From contig JAIPBM010000018.1 of assembly GCA_021739695.1 (NCBI GenBank), positions 1 to 64,000 of the forward strand: a stretch of DNA of 64,000 bases. The letters are read 5' to 3'. The notes under the pieces are model-generated. The model was not told where the DNA came from, did no database searches, and worked only from the letters and a program-made list of their open reading frames with translations. Made by a program: the position numbers and the translations under genes. This DNA is from Flavobacteriales bacterium (GTDB lineage: Bacteria; Bacteroidota; Bacteroidia; UBA10329). Positions 44,121 through 52,863 of this stretch are shown one piece after another (within the stretch, counting starts at the first letter, position 1; each line of letters starts with the position of its first letter).

Positions 44121-44204
44121 AACTCTTTTAGGCTAATGTGGAAAGGAAAAATGCGGGCTTTGGGATATGACTTTGGTGTGCTAAACGCAGCTTTGAATTT
44201 GTTT

Positions 44205-44212
44205 TACATTTG
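44205..44212 (+). promoter_or_regulatory. Promoter -7 element for the glutamate dehydrogenase family gene
   Basis: TACATTTG matches TAnnTTTG exactly. It covers the first possible start (TTG 44210), which therefore cannot be used from this promoter. Confidence 0.5.
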
Positions 44213-44239
44213 CGCGGAATTTTTGAGCGAATCCGCGCC

Positions 44240-45502
44240 TTGAAAGACCTGCTGAAGAAATACGAGGAGAAAAGTCCTGAGATTGTTTTTGAATGGAACG
44301 ATCGGGAAACTGAAGCGCGTGGTTGGGTGGTTATCAACTCATTGCGTGGCGGTGCTGCGGGAGGTGGAACACGGATGCGCGTTGGACTTGACAAGGACGA
44401 GGTGGTTTCGTTGGCCAAGACGATGGAGATCAAATTCACGGTGAGTGGACCTGCCATTGGCGGTGCCAAATCTGGGATTGATTTTGACCCGAAAGACCCG
44501 CGCAAAAAAGGCGTTTTGGAGCGCTGGTACAAAGCGGTTGCACCTCTTTTGAAAAACTACTACGGAACGGGTGGCGATATGAATGTGGATGAGATCCACG
44601 AGGTGATTCCGATTACGGAAAGCTTCGGGATCTGGCATCCGCAAGAAGGTATTGTGAACGGGCATTTTGACCCGACCGATGCTGAAAAGATCCGTAAGAT
44701 CGGACAATTGAGAAACGGTGTTTCGAAGGTTTTGGAAGACCCGAATTATTGTCCTGACGGACCAACCAAATACCGCGTGGCGGATATGGTGACCGGATTT
44801 GGCGTGAGCGAATCGGTGAAGCATTTCTACTCCATTTTCAAGAAAGAAACGCTGGAAGGCAAGCGCATTATTGTGCAAGGTTGGGGAAATGTGGCTTCTG
44901 CAGCTGCTATGGAATTGGCACATGCTGGTGCTAAGATTGTGGGCATTATTGACAGAAACGGTGGATTGATAAACGAAGCCGGATACGGTCTGGAAGAAGT
45001 GAAAGACCTTTTCATCAATCACAAGATCGGAAACACGCTTTCGATTGATGGAATGCTCCCTTTTGATGAGGTGAATGCGAAGATCTGGGATGTGAATGCT
45101 GATGTTTTCATTCCTGCTGCTGCATCACGACTGGTTTCGGCCGATCAGTTGCAACGTTTGGTGAATGCTGGTTTGAAAACCATTGCCAGTGGCGCTAATG
45201 TTCCGTTTGCCGACAAGGAGATATTCTACGGTCCAATTATGAGTCAGGCTGATGATCAGTTGAGTCTGATTCCAGATTTTATTGCCAACTGCGGAATGGC
45301 ACGTGTATTCGCCTTCCTGATGAGCCACGAGGATAAAGACCTGACGGACGAAGCCATCTTCAGCGATACATCCAGAACGATCTATAACGCCCTTAAAAAG
45401 GTTCACGATAAAAACCCATCATTAACAAACGTAAGTAACACGGCTTTTCAACTGGCGTTGGAAGAGCTGATGGAACACCCACAACTTCAAACCACCAACT
45501 AA
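44240..45502 (+). CDS. Glu/Leu/Phe/Val dehydrogenase family protein
   Basis: 420 residues if started at TTG 44240 (KDLLKKYEEKSPEIVFEW). No ATG is available in frame near the start, so the exact codon is uncertain. GGAAGGGTRM, the catalytic-lysine region VSGPAIGGAKSGIDFDPKDP, GTGGDMNVDE and the NAD-binding loop IVQGWGNVASAAAMELA match the family; IASGANVPF is close to the C-terminal substrate region. It interconverts an amino acid and its 2-oxo acid with NAD(P). Glutamate is the default substrate, but branched-chain amino acids are possible, and the GGG-type N-terminal motif differs from classical GdhA. Confidence 0.85.
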   Translation: MKDLLKKYEEKSPEIVFEWNDRETEARGWVVINSLRGGAAGGGTRMRVGLDKDEVVSLAKTMEIKFTVSGPAIGGAKSGIDFDPKDPRKKGVLERWYKAVAPLLKNYYGTGGDMNVDEIHEVIPITESFGIWHPQEGIVNGHFDPTDAEKIRKIGQLRNGVSKVLEDPNYCPDGPTKYRVADMVTGFGVSESVKHFYSIFKKETLEGKRIIVQGWGNVASAAAMELAHAGAKIVGIIDRNGGLINEAGYGLEEVKDLFINHKIGNTLSIDGMLPFDEVNAKIWDVNADVFIPAAASRLVSADQLQRLVNAGLKTIASGANVPFADKEIFYGPIMSQADDQLSLIPDFIANCGMARVFAFLMSHEDKDLTDEAIFSDTSRTIYNALKKVHDKNPSLTNVSNTAFQLALEELMEHPQLQTTN

Positions 45503-45504
45503 CA

Positions 45505-46803
45505 ATGGAAGCACTATTACTCATAATTTTTGTTCTCGGCTATCTATCAATTACCCTTGAGCACTCGCTGAAAGTAGATAAACTCATTCCCGCATTGGCC
45601 ATGATGGCTTTTCTGTGGACGGTGATCGCGGTGGCGCATGTTCCGGTCTTCGAAATTGAAGACGGTCTGGTTCCTACTCACATGGATGAAATGCTCTTGC
45701 ATCACCTTGCAAAAACAGCCGAGATCCTTGTATTCCTACTAGGCGCCATGACCATTGTAGAAATAACCGATCATTTCAATGGTTTCGGAGCTATCAAGAA
45801 ATTCGTAAAGACCAAAGAGAAGAAAGTCCTTCTGTGGATCATGGGTATTCTTGCCTTCATCCTTTCTGCCGTTATCGATAACCTTACAGCTACCATCGTA
45901 CTCATCACCATCCTCAAAAAACTGGTCGACAAACAGGAAGACCGTATGTGGTTTGCAGGTCTCATCATCATTGGAGCAAATGCTGGTGGCGCATGGTCGC
46001 CAATTGGAGATGTTACCACAACCATGCTTTGGATCGGAAATAAAGTATCTGCCGCCAAATTGGCCGAGCACCTTTTCCTGCCTTCACTTTTGTGCATGGC
46101 TGTACCAACATTCATCGCCACATTACTTCCTGCATTCAAAGGAAAACTTACCGTTCCGGCAGAGGATGCTGACGAAAAACCAGCAAGTCTTTCCATGCTG
46201 CTTTTGGGCTTGGGAATGATCGTGTTCGTTCCAATATTCAAAACCTTCACGCACCTGCCTCCTTACATCGGAATGATGTTGTCGCTGGCCGTAGTTGCTG
46301 CTGTGGCCGAGATCAAAAGTCACCGTGCATTCACCATGTCAGATGCAGTGTCGCACCACAGCCCACTGCACACTTCGCTTACCCGCATCGAAATGCCAAG
46401 CATCCTCTTCTTCCTCGGAATTCTGATGGCCGTGGCAGCACTAGAAAGCGTTGGAATGATCTTCGAAGCAGGCGAAGCCGTACGTTCTGTCATTCCAGAT
46501 GACGTGTTCGTACTACTTCTTGGTGTTGGCTCAGCCATCATCGATAACGTTCCGTTGGTAGCCGCCAGCATGGGCATGTTCCAACTTCCACTCGATCACC
46601 ACATCTGGCATTTCATCGCATTCTCTGCCGGAACAGGCGGTAGCATGCTCATCATCGGTTCAGCCGCAGGAGTTGTGGCCATGGGAATGGAAAAGATCGA
46701 CTTCATGTGGTACGTTAAGAACATCACATGGCTTGCAACCATCGGTTTCCTTGCCGGTTCAGGCGTGTTCATGCTGATGGTGAAATTCATATTCGGAATC
46801 TGA
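45505..46803 (+). CDS. nhaD: NhaD-type sodium/proton antiporter
   Basis: 432 residues with about 12 membrane helices. The ion-transporter motifs FILSAVIDNLTATIVLI, GANAGGAWSPIGDVTTTMLW, AIIDNVPLVAASMGM and FSAGTGGSMLIIGSAAGVVAMG match the NhaD family of the IT superfamily; the charged residues D in the DNLTAT and GDVTT stretches are those expected in the transport path. It exports Na+ or Li+ in exchange for H+ across the inner membrane. It starts 2 bases after the dehydrogenase stop, so the two are probably co-transcribed. Confidence 0.93.
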   Translation: MEALLLIIFVLGYLSITLEHSLKVDKLIPALAMMAFLWTVIAVAHVPVFEIEDGLVPTHMDEMLLHHLAKTAEILVFLLGAMTIVEITDHFNGFGAIKKFVKTKEKKVLLWIMGILAFILSAVIDNLTATIVLITILKKLVDKQEDRMWFAGLIIIGANAGGAWSPIGDVTTTMLWIGNKVSAAKLAEHLFLPSLLCMAVPTFIATLLPAFKGKLTVPAEDADEKPASLSMLLLGLGMIVFVPIFKTFTHLPPYIGMMLSLAVVAAVAEIKSHRAFTMSDAVSHHSPLHTSLTRIEMPSILFFLGILMAVAALESVGMIFEAGEAVRSVIPDDVFVLLLGVGSAIIDNVPLVAASMGMFQLPLDHHIWHFIAFSAGTGGSMLIIGSAAGVVAMGMEKIDFMWYVKNITWLATIGFLAGSGVFMLMVKFIFGI

Positions 46804-46810
46804 TCCTTTA

Positions 46811-46937
46811 GGGCGTTCCCCTCTCCTACTCTCAGCCCAACCCACATTCGGGTCGGGCTGTGCGCTATATCTTTTTCTCTCTACCCTTCGAGAACCTCAG
46901 GGTACGAGAAAAAGGATGCCGCTTCCATCCCTAACGC
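46811..46937 (+). repeat. Structured dispersed repeat, copy 2
   Basis: Begins GGGCGTTCCCC, continues CACATTCGGGTCGGGCTGTGCGCTATATC, has a hairpin with TCTTTTTCTC/GAGAAAAAGGA arms, and ends GGATGCCGCTTCCATCCCTAACGC. It starts 8 bases after the nhaD stop. The 400-base gap before exbB holds this repeat, the hairpin at 47014, and otherwise no feature I can support. Confidence 0.85.
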
Positions 46938-47013
46938 AATGCGGCCTAAAACCTTTAGTGCGTAACTCGAAGTTGTCCTTCGGTTTATTCTCCAAGAAAA
47001 GCTCAATTGTATC

Positions 47014-47055
47014 AAGCAGTCATAAAATATGTTTCAATTTCGAAACTGACTGCTT
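47014..47055. repeat. Isolated perfect inverted repeat upstream of exbB
   Basis: AAGCAGTCA and TGACTGCTT pair perfectly (9 bp) around an inner GTTTC-AATTTC-GAAAC stem. There is no T run, so it is not a standard terminator. Confidence 0.55.
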
Positions 47056-47203
47056 CTTAAAACACCATTTTCCCTACATCCGAACATACTAAAGCTAACA
47101 TATCGGTGTTTATAAAAGGAACACGGCCCAACCAAGCAGGCCTTCATCTATAGATACTTTCGATACGGAGTACAAATACCTGAACCTTTAAGAAAACCAC
47201 AAG

Positions 47204-47908
47204 ATGAAACTCATGTTCATTACATCGGCCATGGCCCAACAGACCACCATGGTGCCCGAGGAGATAGGCGAAGAAAAGACGATTTCGATCATTGAACTGA
47301 TGACCTCCGGAGGCCTCGGTGGGCAGATCATCATGCTTTCACTGCTGGTTCTTTCTTTCATCGCCATCTACATTTTTGTAGAGCGTTTTCTCACTATCCG
47401 CAAAGCCGGAGAAGAAGATGCTGCATTCATGAGCGCTATAAAAGACAGCATCCAACGAAGCGACCTTGCCGCAGCAAAAGCACTTTGCCTCAGAACTGAT
47501 AGTCCGGTAGCGCGCATGCTCGAAAAAGGTATCTCCAGAATTGGTCGTCCGCTCGGAGATATTTCTGCAGCAGTTGAGAATGTGGGCAAGTTGGAAACCT
47601 ACAAACTAGAGAAGAATTTGGCTTCGCTGGCAACCATTTCGGGTGCTGCGCCAATGATCGGATTCCTTGGTACCGTTATCGGAATGATCCTGGCCTTTCA
47701 CGAAATGGCCATGGCCGGAGGACAGGTCAATGTGGAAATGCTTGCTGGCGGAATTTATACTGCTATGACCACAACAGTTGCGGGTCTCGTGGTTGGTATC
47801 ATGGCTTATTTGGGCTACAACGTATTGGTGGCCAAAGTAGAAAGCGTGGTTTTCAAAATGGAAGCACGCTCTACCGAATTCATCGACCTACTTCACGAAC
47901 CGGCTTAG
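47204..47908 (+). CDS. exbB: ExbB/TolQ/MotA family proton channel protein
   Basis: 234 residues. An N-terminal extension leads to a first membrane helix (about 42-62, IIMLSLLVLSFIAIYIFVERF), a cytoplasmic loop, and the two C-terminal helices with ASLATISGAAPMIGFLGTVIGM and GIYTAMTTTVAGLVVGI, the ExbB/TolQ signature. With ExbD it uses the proton gradient to drive a TonB- or TolA-like partner, here encoded two genes downstream. In gliding Bacteroidota the comparable motor is GldLM, but these are classical ExbB proteins. Confidence 0.93.
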   Translation: MKLMFITSAMAQQTTMVPEEIGEEKTISIIELMTSGGLGGQIIMLSLLVLSFIAIYIFVERFLTIRKAGEEDAAFMSAIKDSIQRSDLAAAKALCLRTDSPVARMLEKGISRIGRPLGDISAAVENVGKLETYKLEKNLASLATISGAAPMIGFLGTVIGMILAFHEMAMAGGQVNVEMLAGGIYTAMTTTVAGLVVGIMAYLGYNVLVAKVESVVFKMEARSTEFIDLLHEPA

Positions 47909-47949
47909 GTAATTATTAATTGAGAATGACGAATTAATAATTAGAAAAC

Positions 47950-48342
47950 ATGGGTCTTAAAACAAGAAATAAGGTCAGTCCGAACTTCAACATGTCGTCT
48001 ATGACAGACATCGTATTCCTGTTGTTGATCTTCTTCATGCTTACGTCCACGTTGGTCACAACCAATGCATTGGATCTTGTGCTTCCAAGCAGCAAATCCA
48101 AGTCGGTAAAAAAGCAGACTGTTTCTGTTTCCATCGATAAAGACCTTATCCATTATGTTGATCAAGATAAAGTTGACCCTGCATTTATGGAATCGATGAT
48201 CAATCAGCGTCTAGCAACTGCCGAAGACAAAGTGATTGTTCTTCGAGTAGAAAAAGGTGTGCCGATAGAGTATGCGGTGAAGGTGATGGACATTGCCTAT
48301 CAGAATCAATACAAGATCGTGCTGGCCACAAAGCCTGAGTAA
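47950..48342 (+). CDS. exbD: ExbD/TolR family biopolymer transport protein
   Basis: 130 residues: a short cytoplasmic N-terminus with SPNFNMSSMTDIVFLLLIFFML, where the Asp in the membrane helix (MTD) is the proton-carrying residue, and a periplasmic domain. It sits between exbB and the tonB-like gene; its TAA overlaps the next ATG by one base. Confidence 0.93.
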   Translation: MGLKTRNKVSPNFNMSSMTDIVFLLLIFFMLTSTLVTTNALDLVLPSSKSKSVKKQTVSVSIDKDLIHYVDQDKVDPAFMESMINQRLATAEDKVIVLRVEKGVPIEYAVKVMDIAYQNQYKIVLATKPE

Positions 48343-49169
48343 TGGATACTGCATTCGAAAAGAAAAATAAGCGTACTGGAATGATCACATCGTTGATCAT
48401 TCACGGGCTACTATTGCTCCTATTTCTCTTTTTAGGATTGACCACCATTCAGCCTAAACCCGAAGAAGGCATGATGATCAACTTCGGCAACACAGAAACC
48501 GGTCTTGGCGATTCAGAGATGGACCCTGCCCAATCTGAGGAAGTTGTGGAAGACGTAACGGAAGAAGCCGTGACACAGACCGAAACGGTTGTAAACGAAG
48601 TTTCTGAACCCGTGGTGGAAGAACAAGTGGTAACGCAGGAAATGTTGGATGCCATTGCGCTTCAAAAAGAAAAGAAGAAAAAACAACAGGAAGAGGCCGA
48701 GAAAAAAGCGGAGGAAGAAAGACGAAAGGCTGAAGAAGCGCGCGTTCAGGCAGAGAAGAAAGCAGCAAGCGATGCGCTTTTTGCCAAAGCAAAGCAGGGT
48801 CAAGGTAAAGGCGAAGGGAACAATCAGCCAGGTGGCAATCAAGGCTCACCGAACGGAACTCCTGGTGCACCACATGGTTTGGGTGGCAGTGGAGATGGTT
48901 TCTCGTTCGACCTTGGTGGTCGTTCAATGGTCAGTGCTCCCAAGATCGTTGACACGTCTCAAAAGGAAGGAAAAGTGGTAGTAGAGATCATTGTAGATAA
49001 ATACGGCAAAGTGGTGAAAGCTACTCCTGGTGCCCGAGGATCGACAACCACAGACCGACATCTTGAAAAATTGGCCACCGAAGCGGCCTACAATACAAAA
49101 TTCAACGCCAAGCCAGATGCTGCCATTCAGCAAAAAGGCAGTATGACCTTCGTTTTCATTCTGGAATAA
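48342..49169 (+). CDS. TonB-like energy transducer
   Basis: 275 residues. A single N-terminal membrane anchor (about 13-36, MITSLIIHGLLLLLFLFLGL), an acidic region, then a long charged helix (about 105-150, EKKKKQQEEAEKKAEEERR) and a glycine-rich linker that spans the periplasm. The C-terminal 70 residues (VVEIIVDKYGKVVKATPG ... FNAKPDAAIQQKGSMTFVF) fit a TonB/TolA C-terminal fold. The lysine-rich helix is more TolA-like; the proline-rich spacer typical of TonB is missing. Partner of the upstream ExbB/ExbD. Confidence 0.85.
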   Translation: MDTAFEKKNKRTGMITSLIIHGLLLLLFLFLGLTTIQPKPEEGMMINFGNTETGLGDSEMDPAQSEEVVEDVTEEAVTQTETVVNEVSEPVVEEQVVTQEMLDAIALQKEKKKKQQEEAEKKAEEERRKAEEARVQAEKKAASDALFAKAKQGQGKGEGNNQPGGNQGSPNGTPGAPHGLGGSGDGFSFDLGGRSMVSAPKIVDTSQKEGKVVVEIIVDKYGKVVKATPGARGSTTTDRHLEKLATEAAYNTKFNAKPDAAIQQKGSMTFVFILE

Positions 49170-50470
49170 TGAACTACGCGGAGACGCTGGATTATCTGTT
49201 CAGCCAATTGCCCATGTATCAGCGGCAAGGCGCTGCAGCTTTCAAAAAAGACCTTACCAATACACTTGCGCTCTGCGAATTGCTGGATGATCCTCAGCAC
49301 AAATTCAAAAGTGTTCATATCGCTGGAACCAATGGAAAAGGCTCGGTCAGTCACATGCTGGCATCCGTTTTTCAAACTGCTGGTTACAAAGTTGGGTTGT
49401 ACACTTCCCCTCATCTGAAGGACTTCCGCGAACGCATCAAAATCAATGGCGAGATGATCGCTGAGGAATCGGTAGTAGAATTTGTGGCAGAACATCAATC
49501 TGATTTCGAACGGATAAAACCTTCTTTCTTCGAAATGACCGTTGCACTGGCGTTCCATCATTTCGCCAACAATGAAGTTGATATCGCCATTGTTGAAACG
49601 GGTTTGGGCGGAAGATTGGACAGCACGAACGTCATCACTCCAGAACTTTCTATCATTACCAATATCGGTTACGACCACCAGCAATTCTTAGGCGAAACAC
49701 TACCAGAGATTGCAGGAGAGAAAGCAGGAATCATCAAACCCAAGGTTCCAGTTGTAGTTGGCGAGTTTCAGCAAGAAGTGGCTGAGGTTTTTCAGAACAA
49801 AGCGAGAGAAACCAATAGCCGTTTACGTTTCGCCAACCGCGAATGGGAGATCCGCAATGCAGAATTACTCTCGAATGCTGTGGACGATTATTCACTGAAG
49901 TTGAGCGTTCGGCACTACGATGGCTTGGAGCTGGAAGTTGAAGGCCAATTGACAGGGCCGCATCAACGCAAGAACCTACTCACTGTTTTGGAATCGGTAA
50001 GAACCCTCAGCGAAATAGGCTGGAACGTGACCCGTGAGCACTTTAAAGATGGCGTAAAGACCGTGATTGACCGAACAGGCCTTCTGGGACGCTGGCAGAT
50101 ACTTCAACGCGATCCATTGGTCATCTGCGACACTGGCCACAACACCGAAGGATTGCTTCCGAATTTGGAAAGATTGCTTTCCAACCGCTTACCAGAACAA
50201 ATTCATTTCGTTTGGGGAATGGTAAATGACAAGGACGTATCTAAAACACTCCAAATGCTTCCTTCAAAAGCAAACTACTATTTCTGTAAACCAGATGTTC
50301 CAAGAGGATTGGATGTTTCGATTCTCACAGAAAAAGCCAAAGAACTTGGATTTCATTTTAGTTCATTCCTATCCGTTTCACAAGCACTTGAAGCTGCAAA
50401 ACGTGTCGCCAAGTCAGACGAAATCGTCTATGTTGGAGGCAGCACATTTGTGGTTGCAGAAGTTGTTTGA
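49169..50470 (+). CDS. folC: Folylpolyglutamate synthase / dihydrofolate synthase
   Basis: 433 residues. HIAGTNGKGSVSHMLASVF (about 50-69) is the ATP loop, YTSPHLKDFRERI and ETGLGGRLDSTNVI the family signatures, and ICDTGHNTEGL the C-terminal mark. It adds glutamate to dihydropteroate and folates. The ATG overlaps the preceding stop by one base, so it is translationally linked to the exbBD-tonB genes. Confidence 0.94.
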   Translation: MNYAETLDYLFSQLPMYQRQGAAAFKKDLTNTLALCELLDDPQHKFKSVHIAGTNGKGSVSHMLASVFQTAGYKVGLYTSPHLKDFRERIKINGEMIAEESVVEFVAEHQSDFERIKPSFFEMTVALAFHHFANNEVDIAIVETGLGGRLDSTNVITPELSIITNIGYDHQQFLGETLPEIAGEKAGIIKPKVPVVVGEFQQEVAEVFQNKARETNSRLRFANREWEIRNAELLSNAVDDYSLKLSVRHYDGLELEVEGQLTGPHQRKNLLTVLESVRTLSEIGWNVTREHFKDGVKTVIDRTGLLGRWQILQRDPLVICDTGHNTEGLLPNLERLLSNRLPEQIHFVWGMVNDKDVSKTLQMLPSKANYYFCKPDVPRGLDVSILTEKAKELGFHFSSFLSVSQALEAAKRVAKSDEIVYVGGSTFVVAEVV

Positions 50471-50501
50471 ATTTTCTGCTTGCAAATACCAAATGCTTAT
50501 T

Positions 50502-50509
50502 TACATTTG
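50502..50509 (+). promoter_or_regulatory. Promoter of tRNA-Val
   Basis: TACATTTG matches TAnnTTTG exactly, 12 bases before the tRNA. TTG at 50480-50482 lies 19 bases upstream of it, which fits the full Bacteroidota promoter TTG-N19-TAnnTTTG. Confidence 0.6.
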
Positions 50510-50521
50510 CAGCCCCAATTC

Positions 50522-50599
50522 GGGAAATTAGCTCAGTTGGTTCAGAGCACCTCGTTTACACCGAGGGGGTCGGGGGTTCGAATCCCTCATTTCCCACCA
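50522..50599 (+). tRNA. tRNA-Val (anticodon TAC)
   Basis: Acceptor stem GGGAAAT/ATTTCCC, D arm AGCTCAGTTGGTTCAGAGC, anticodon stem CCTCG/CGAGG with loop TTTACAC (anticodon TAC), T arm GGGGGTTCGAATCCCTC, and an encoded ACCA 3' end. 78 bases including CCA. TAC reads valine codons GTA and GTG. Confidence 0.96.
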
Positions 50600-50603
50600 A
50601 ATG

Positions 50604-50635
50604 AAAAGCCTTCTCAATTGAGAAGGCTTTTTTTG
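50604..50635 (+). terminator. Terminator after tRNA-Val
   Basis: AAAAGCCTTCTC-AATT-GAGAAGGCTTTT, a 12-bp perfect stem, followed by more T. It also faces the convergent ABC permease gene. Confidence 0.93.
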
Positions 50636-50638
50636 TTT

Positions 50639-51757
50639 CTACCCGCTCGTCTTGCTGTAGCTACGCATAGCCGACACGATGTAGAAAATCGCGAAGCCTG
50701 TCATAACCAAGAAGTGATAGCTGATATCGGCAAACGTGCTGCCCTTCAGCATCACCATTCGCATCACTTCCACGAAGTATTTGATTGGGTTGAAGTGATT
50801 GATGAACTTGGCCCATTCGGGAATGCTGTCAACGGGAGTAAAGAGGCCGCTCAGAAGTAGAAAGATCACTAAGAAGAACCACGTGATGAACATGGCCTGT
50901 TGCTGCGTTTCGGTGACCGTGCTGATGAGAATTCCGATACCCAAGACCGCAATGAGGTAAATGGCGAGAAAAGCGTAAAGCGTAAGCAGACTTCCGGCCG
51001 TGGTAATGTCGAACAAAAGATAGGCAATCACCAGCCCGAAGGTCATCACCAACATGCCGATGATCCAGAACGGAATGATCTTGCCGAGAATGAATTCGAA
51101 TTTGGTGATAGGCGTAACGTTAAGCTGTTCGATGGTGCCCATTTCGCGTTCGCGGATGATGTTGATGCTGCTGAGAAAAGCCGTAAGCATCGTGACCAGA
51201 ATGGCCAAAATGCCAGGCACCATGAAGGTCTTGTAGTTCAACTCGCTGTTGTACCAGTATTCCGATCGGATATCGACTGAAAGTGGCGTGACGCCTTGCG
51301 GCAACGACATGTTCTTTAAACGGTCGGCATTGAAAGCGTTGATGACCTGCATGCTATAGTTGCTGGCAATTCCGGCCTTTTGGTTGTTCACCGCATTCAA
51401 CAACAATTGAACTTTGACAGGCTGCAATGAATTCAGATCGGCATCAAGGTCTTTAGGAATGCAGAGGATCATGTCGGTGTTCTCCTTTTCGAGTTCGAGC
51501 ATCGCTTCTTTGACATTGGTAAAACTGCCCACTTGCGTGAAATATCCCGAAGAAGTGAACTTGCTCACCAGTCGTTGCGAGGTGACGGTTTTGTCGAGAT
51601 CAACAATGGCCATGTTCACATTCTTCACCTCAAAATCGGCCGCATAGCTTAGTATGATTAACTGCACGATCGGCATGAGGAACAGCAGCGGCAGCATCAC
51701 CCTATTACGGCTTATCTGTCGGAATTCCTTGCGGACGATATGTGGCAGCGCTCTCAT
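50639..51757 (-). CDS. ABC-2 type transporter permease (YbhR/YhhJ-like)
   Basis: 372 residues from ATG 51757, overlapping the upstream permease stop (ATGA); the open frame to 51898 lies inside that gene. One N-terminal membrane helix (about 19-38, RVMLPLLFLMPIVQLIILSYA), a large periplasmic domain, then five C-terminal helices with IREREMGTIEQLNVTPI, the ABC-2 signature. The last gene of a seven-gene efflux operon like E. coli ybhGFSR. Substrate unknown. Confidence 0.9.
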   Translation of the reverse strand: MRALPHIVRKEFRQISRNRVMLPLLFLMPIVQLIILSYAADFEVKNVNMAIVDLDKTVTSQRLVSKFTSSGYFTQVGSFTNVKEAMLELEKENTDMILCIPKDLDADLNSLQPVKVQLLLNAVNNQKAGIASNYSMQVINAFNADRLKNMSLPQGVTPLSVDIRSEYWYNSELNYKTFMVPGILAILVTMLTAFLSSINIIREREMGTIEQLNVTPITKFEFILGKIIPFWIIGMLVMTFGLVIAYLLFDITTAGSLLTLYAFLAIYLIAVLGIGILISTVTETQQQAMFITWFFLVIFLLLSGLFTPVDSIPEWAKFINHFNPIKYFVEVMRMVMLKGSTFADISYHFLVMTGFAIFYIVSAMRSYSKTSG

Positions 51758-52863
51758 TCTCCCAATCGAGGTTTCACATTCTTGACGGCTGCCACGCCCA
51801 AAACCAAAGTGATCAACACGAGCACTGCCACCGGCTTCCAGATCACATTCATTCCCGAACCTTTTATCATCAGTCCTGTGATGATCATGATGAACCATTT
51901 GGCCGGGATGATATTCGACACGATTTGTAATGGAAGTGGCATGTTCTCAATAGGGAAGATGAAACCGCTCAAAAGGATGGTGGGCAGCAGCAATCCCATC
52001 ATGGAAACGAACATGGCGGTCATTTGCGAATTGGCTTTGGAGGAGATGAAAATTCCCAGCGCCAATGCGGTGAGGCTGAACAATAGACAACTCCCGATCA
52101 ACAACACCACCGAGCCGTTCATCGGCATATCAAAAACGAGTATTCCAAGAGAGACGATGACCATCGCATTGAAAAAACTGAGCAGCCAATAAGGCGTCAC
52201 TTTCCCGAAGATGATGTGCCACGAATAAAGTGGCGAAACCAGCAAAAGTTCCATTGTTCCGAGTTCTTTTTCTCTGGCGATGGTGAGGGAGGTCATCATG
52301 GCACCAACGAGCAACAAGATCAGCCCCATCACACCCGGAACGAACATGTAAACGGCTTTCAATTCAGGGTTGAAGATCATCCGCGGAATGGCCGAAACAA
52401 TGGGTACATCTTGAACAACGGTAGCGCGACCTTTTACGTGCGTGAGAATAATGGCCGTAGCATAAGAAGTCAGTACTTGTGCTTGGTTCGGATCACTGGC
52501 ATCACTCACAATTTTGATGGCGGGTTTTGCTCCGTTCAGCAGGTCTGAACCGAAATTCTGTGGGAGAATGATGCCTAATCGCGCTTTGCTTTGTCGGAAT
52601 GCTTCCTCGATGCATTCGGTGGTCTGGCATTCGCGTTCGATGTAAAACTGTTCCGAATTCTCCAATCGGGTTTGAAGCAGCACACTCTCGTAATCGCCCG
52701 ACATATCGTAAATCGCTACGCCCGCATTCTCCACCTCATTGTTCAGCGCAAAACCAAAAATGAGGATCTGTGCAACTGGCATGCCGAACAAGATCAGCAG
52801 CGTGCGTTTGTCGCGCAGAATGTGCCGAAACTCTTTTTTAACGAAGGCGAAATACTGTTTCAT
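51754..52863 (-). CDS. ABC-2 type transporter permease (YbhS-like)
   Basis: 369 residues with the same layout as its neighbour: N-terminal helix (TLLILFGMPVAQILIFGFA), periplasmic domain with two cysteines (RECQTTECIE), and five helices with IAREKELGTMELLLVSPLYSW. The pair probably forms a heterodimeric membrane channel. It overlaps both neighbours by 4 bases. Confidence 0.9.
   Translation of the reverse strand: MKQYFAFVKKEFRHILRDKRTLLILFGMPVAQILIFGFALNNEVENAGVAIYDMSGDYESVLLQTRLENSEQFYIERECQTTECIEEAFRQSKARLGIILPQNFGSDLLNGAKPAIKIVSDASDPNQAQVLTSYATAIILTHVKGRATVVQDVPIVSAIPRMIFNPELKAVYMFVPGVMGLILLLVGAMMTSLTIAREKELGTMELLLVSPLYSWHIIFGKVTPYWLLSFFNAMVIVSLGILVFDMPMNGSVVLLIGSCLLFSLTALALGIFISSKANSQMTAMFVSMMGLLLPTILLSGFIFPIENMPLPLQIVSNIIPAKWFIMIITGLMIKGSGMNVIWKPVAVLVLITLVLGVAAVKNVKPRLGE

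Noticed and set aside
44339-45022. 227-codon minus-strand frame inside the glutamate dehydrogenase family gene
   Set aside because: Shadow frame with no protein-like features.
51758-51898. Longer N-terminus for the downstream ABC permease
   Set aside because: This part lies inside the upstream permease gene and is histidine/aspartate-rich without similarity; the ATGA overlap at 51757 gives the better start.
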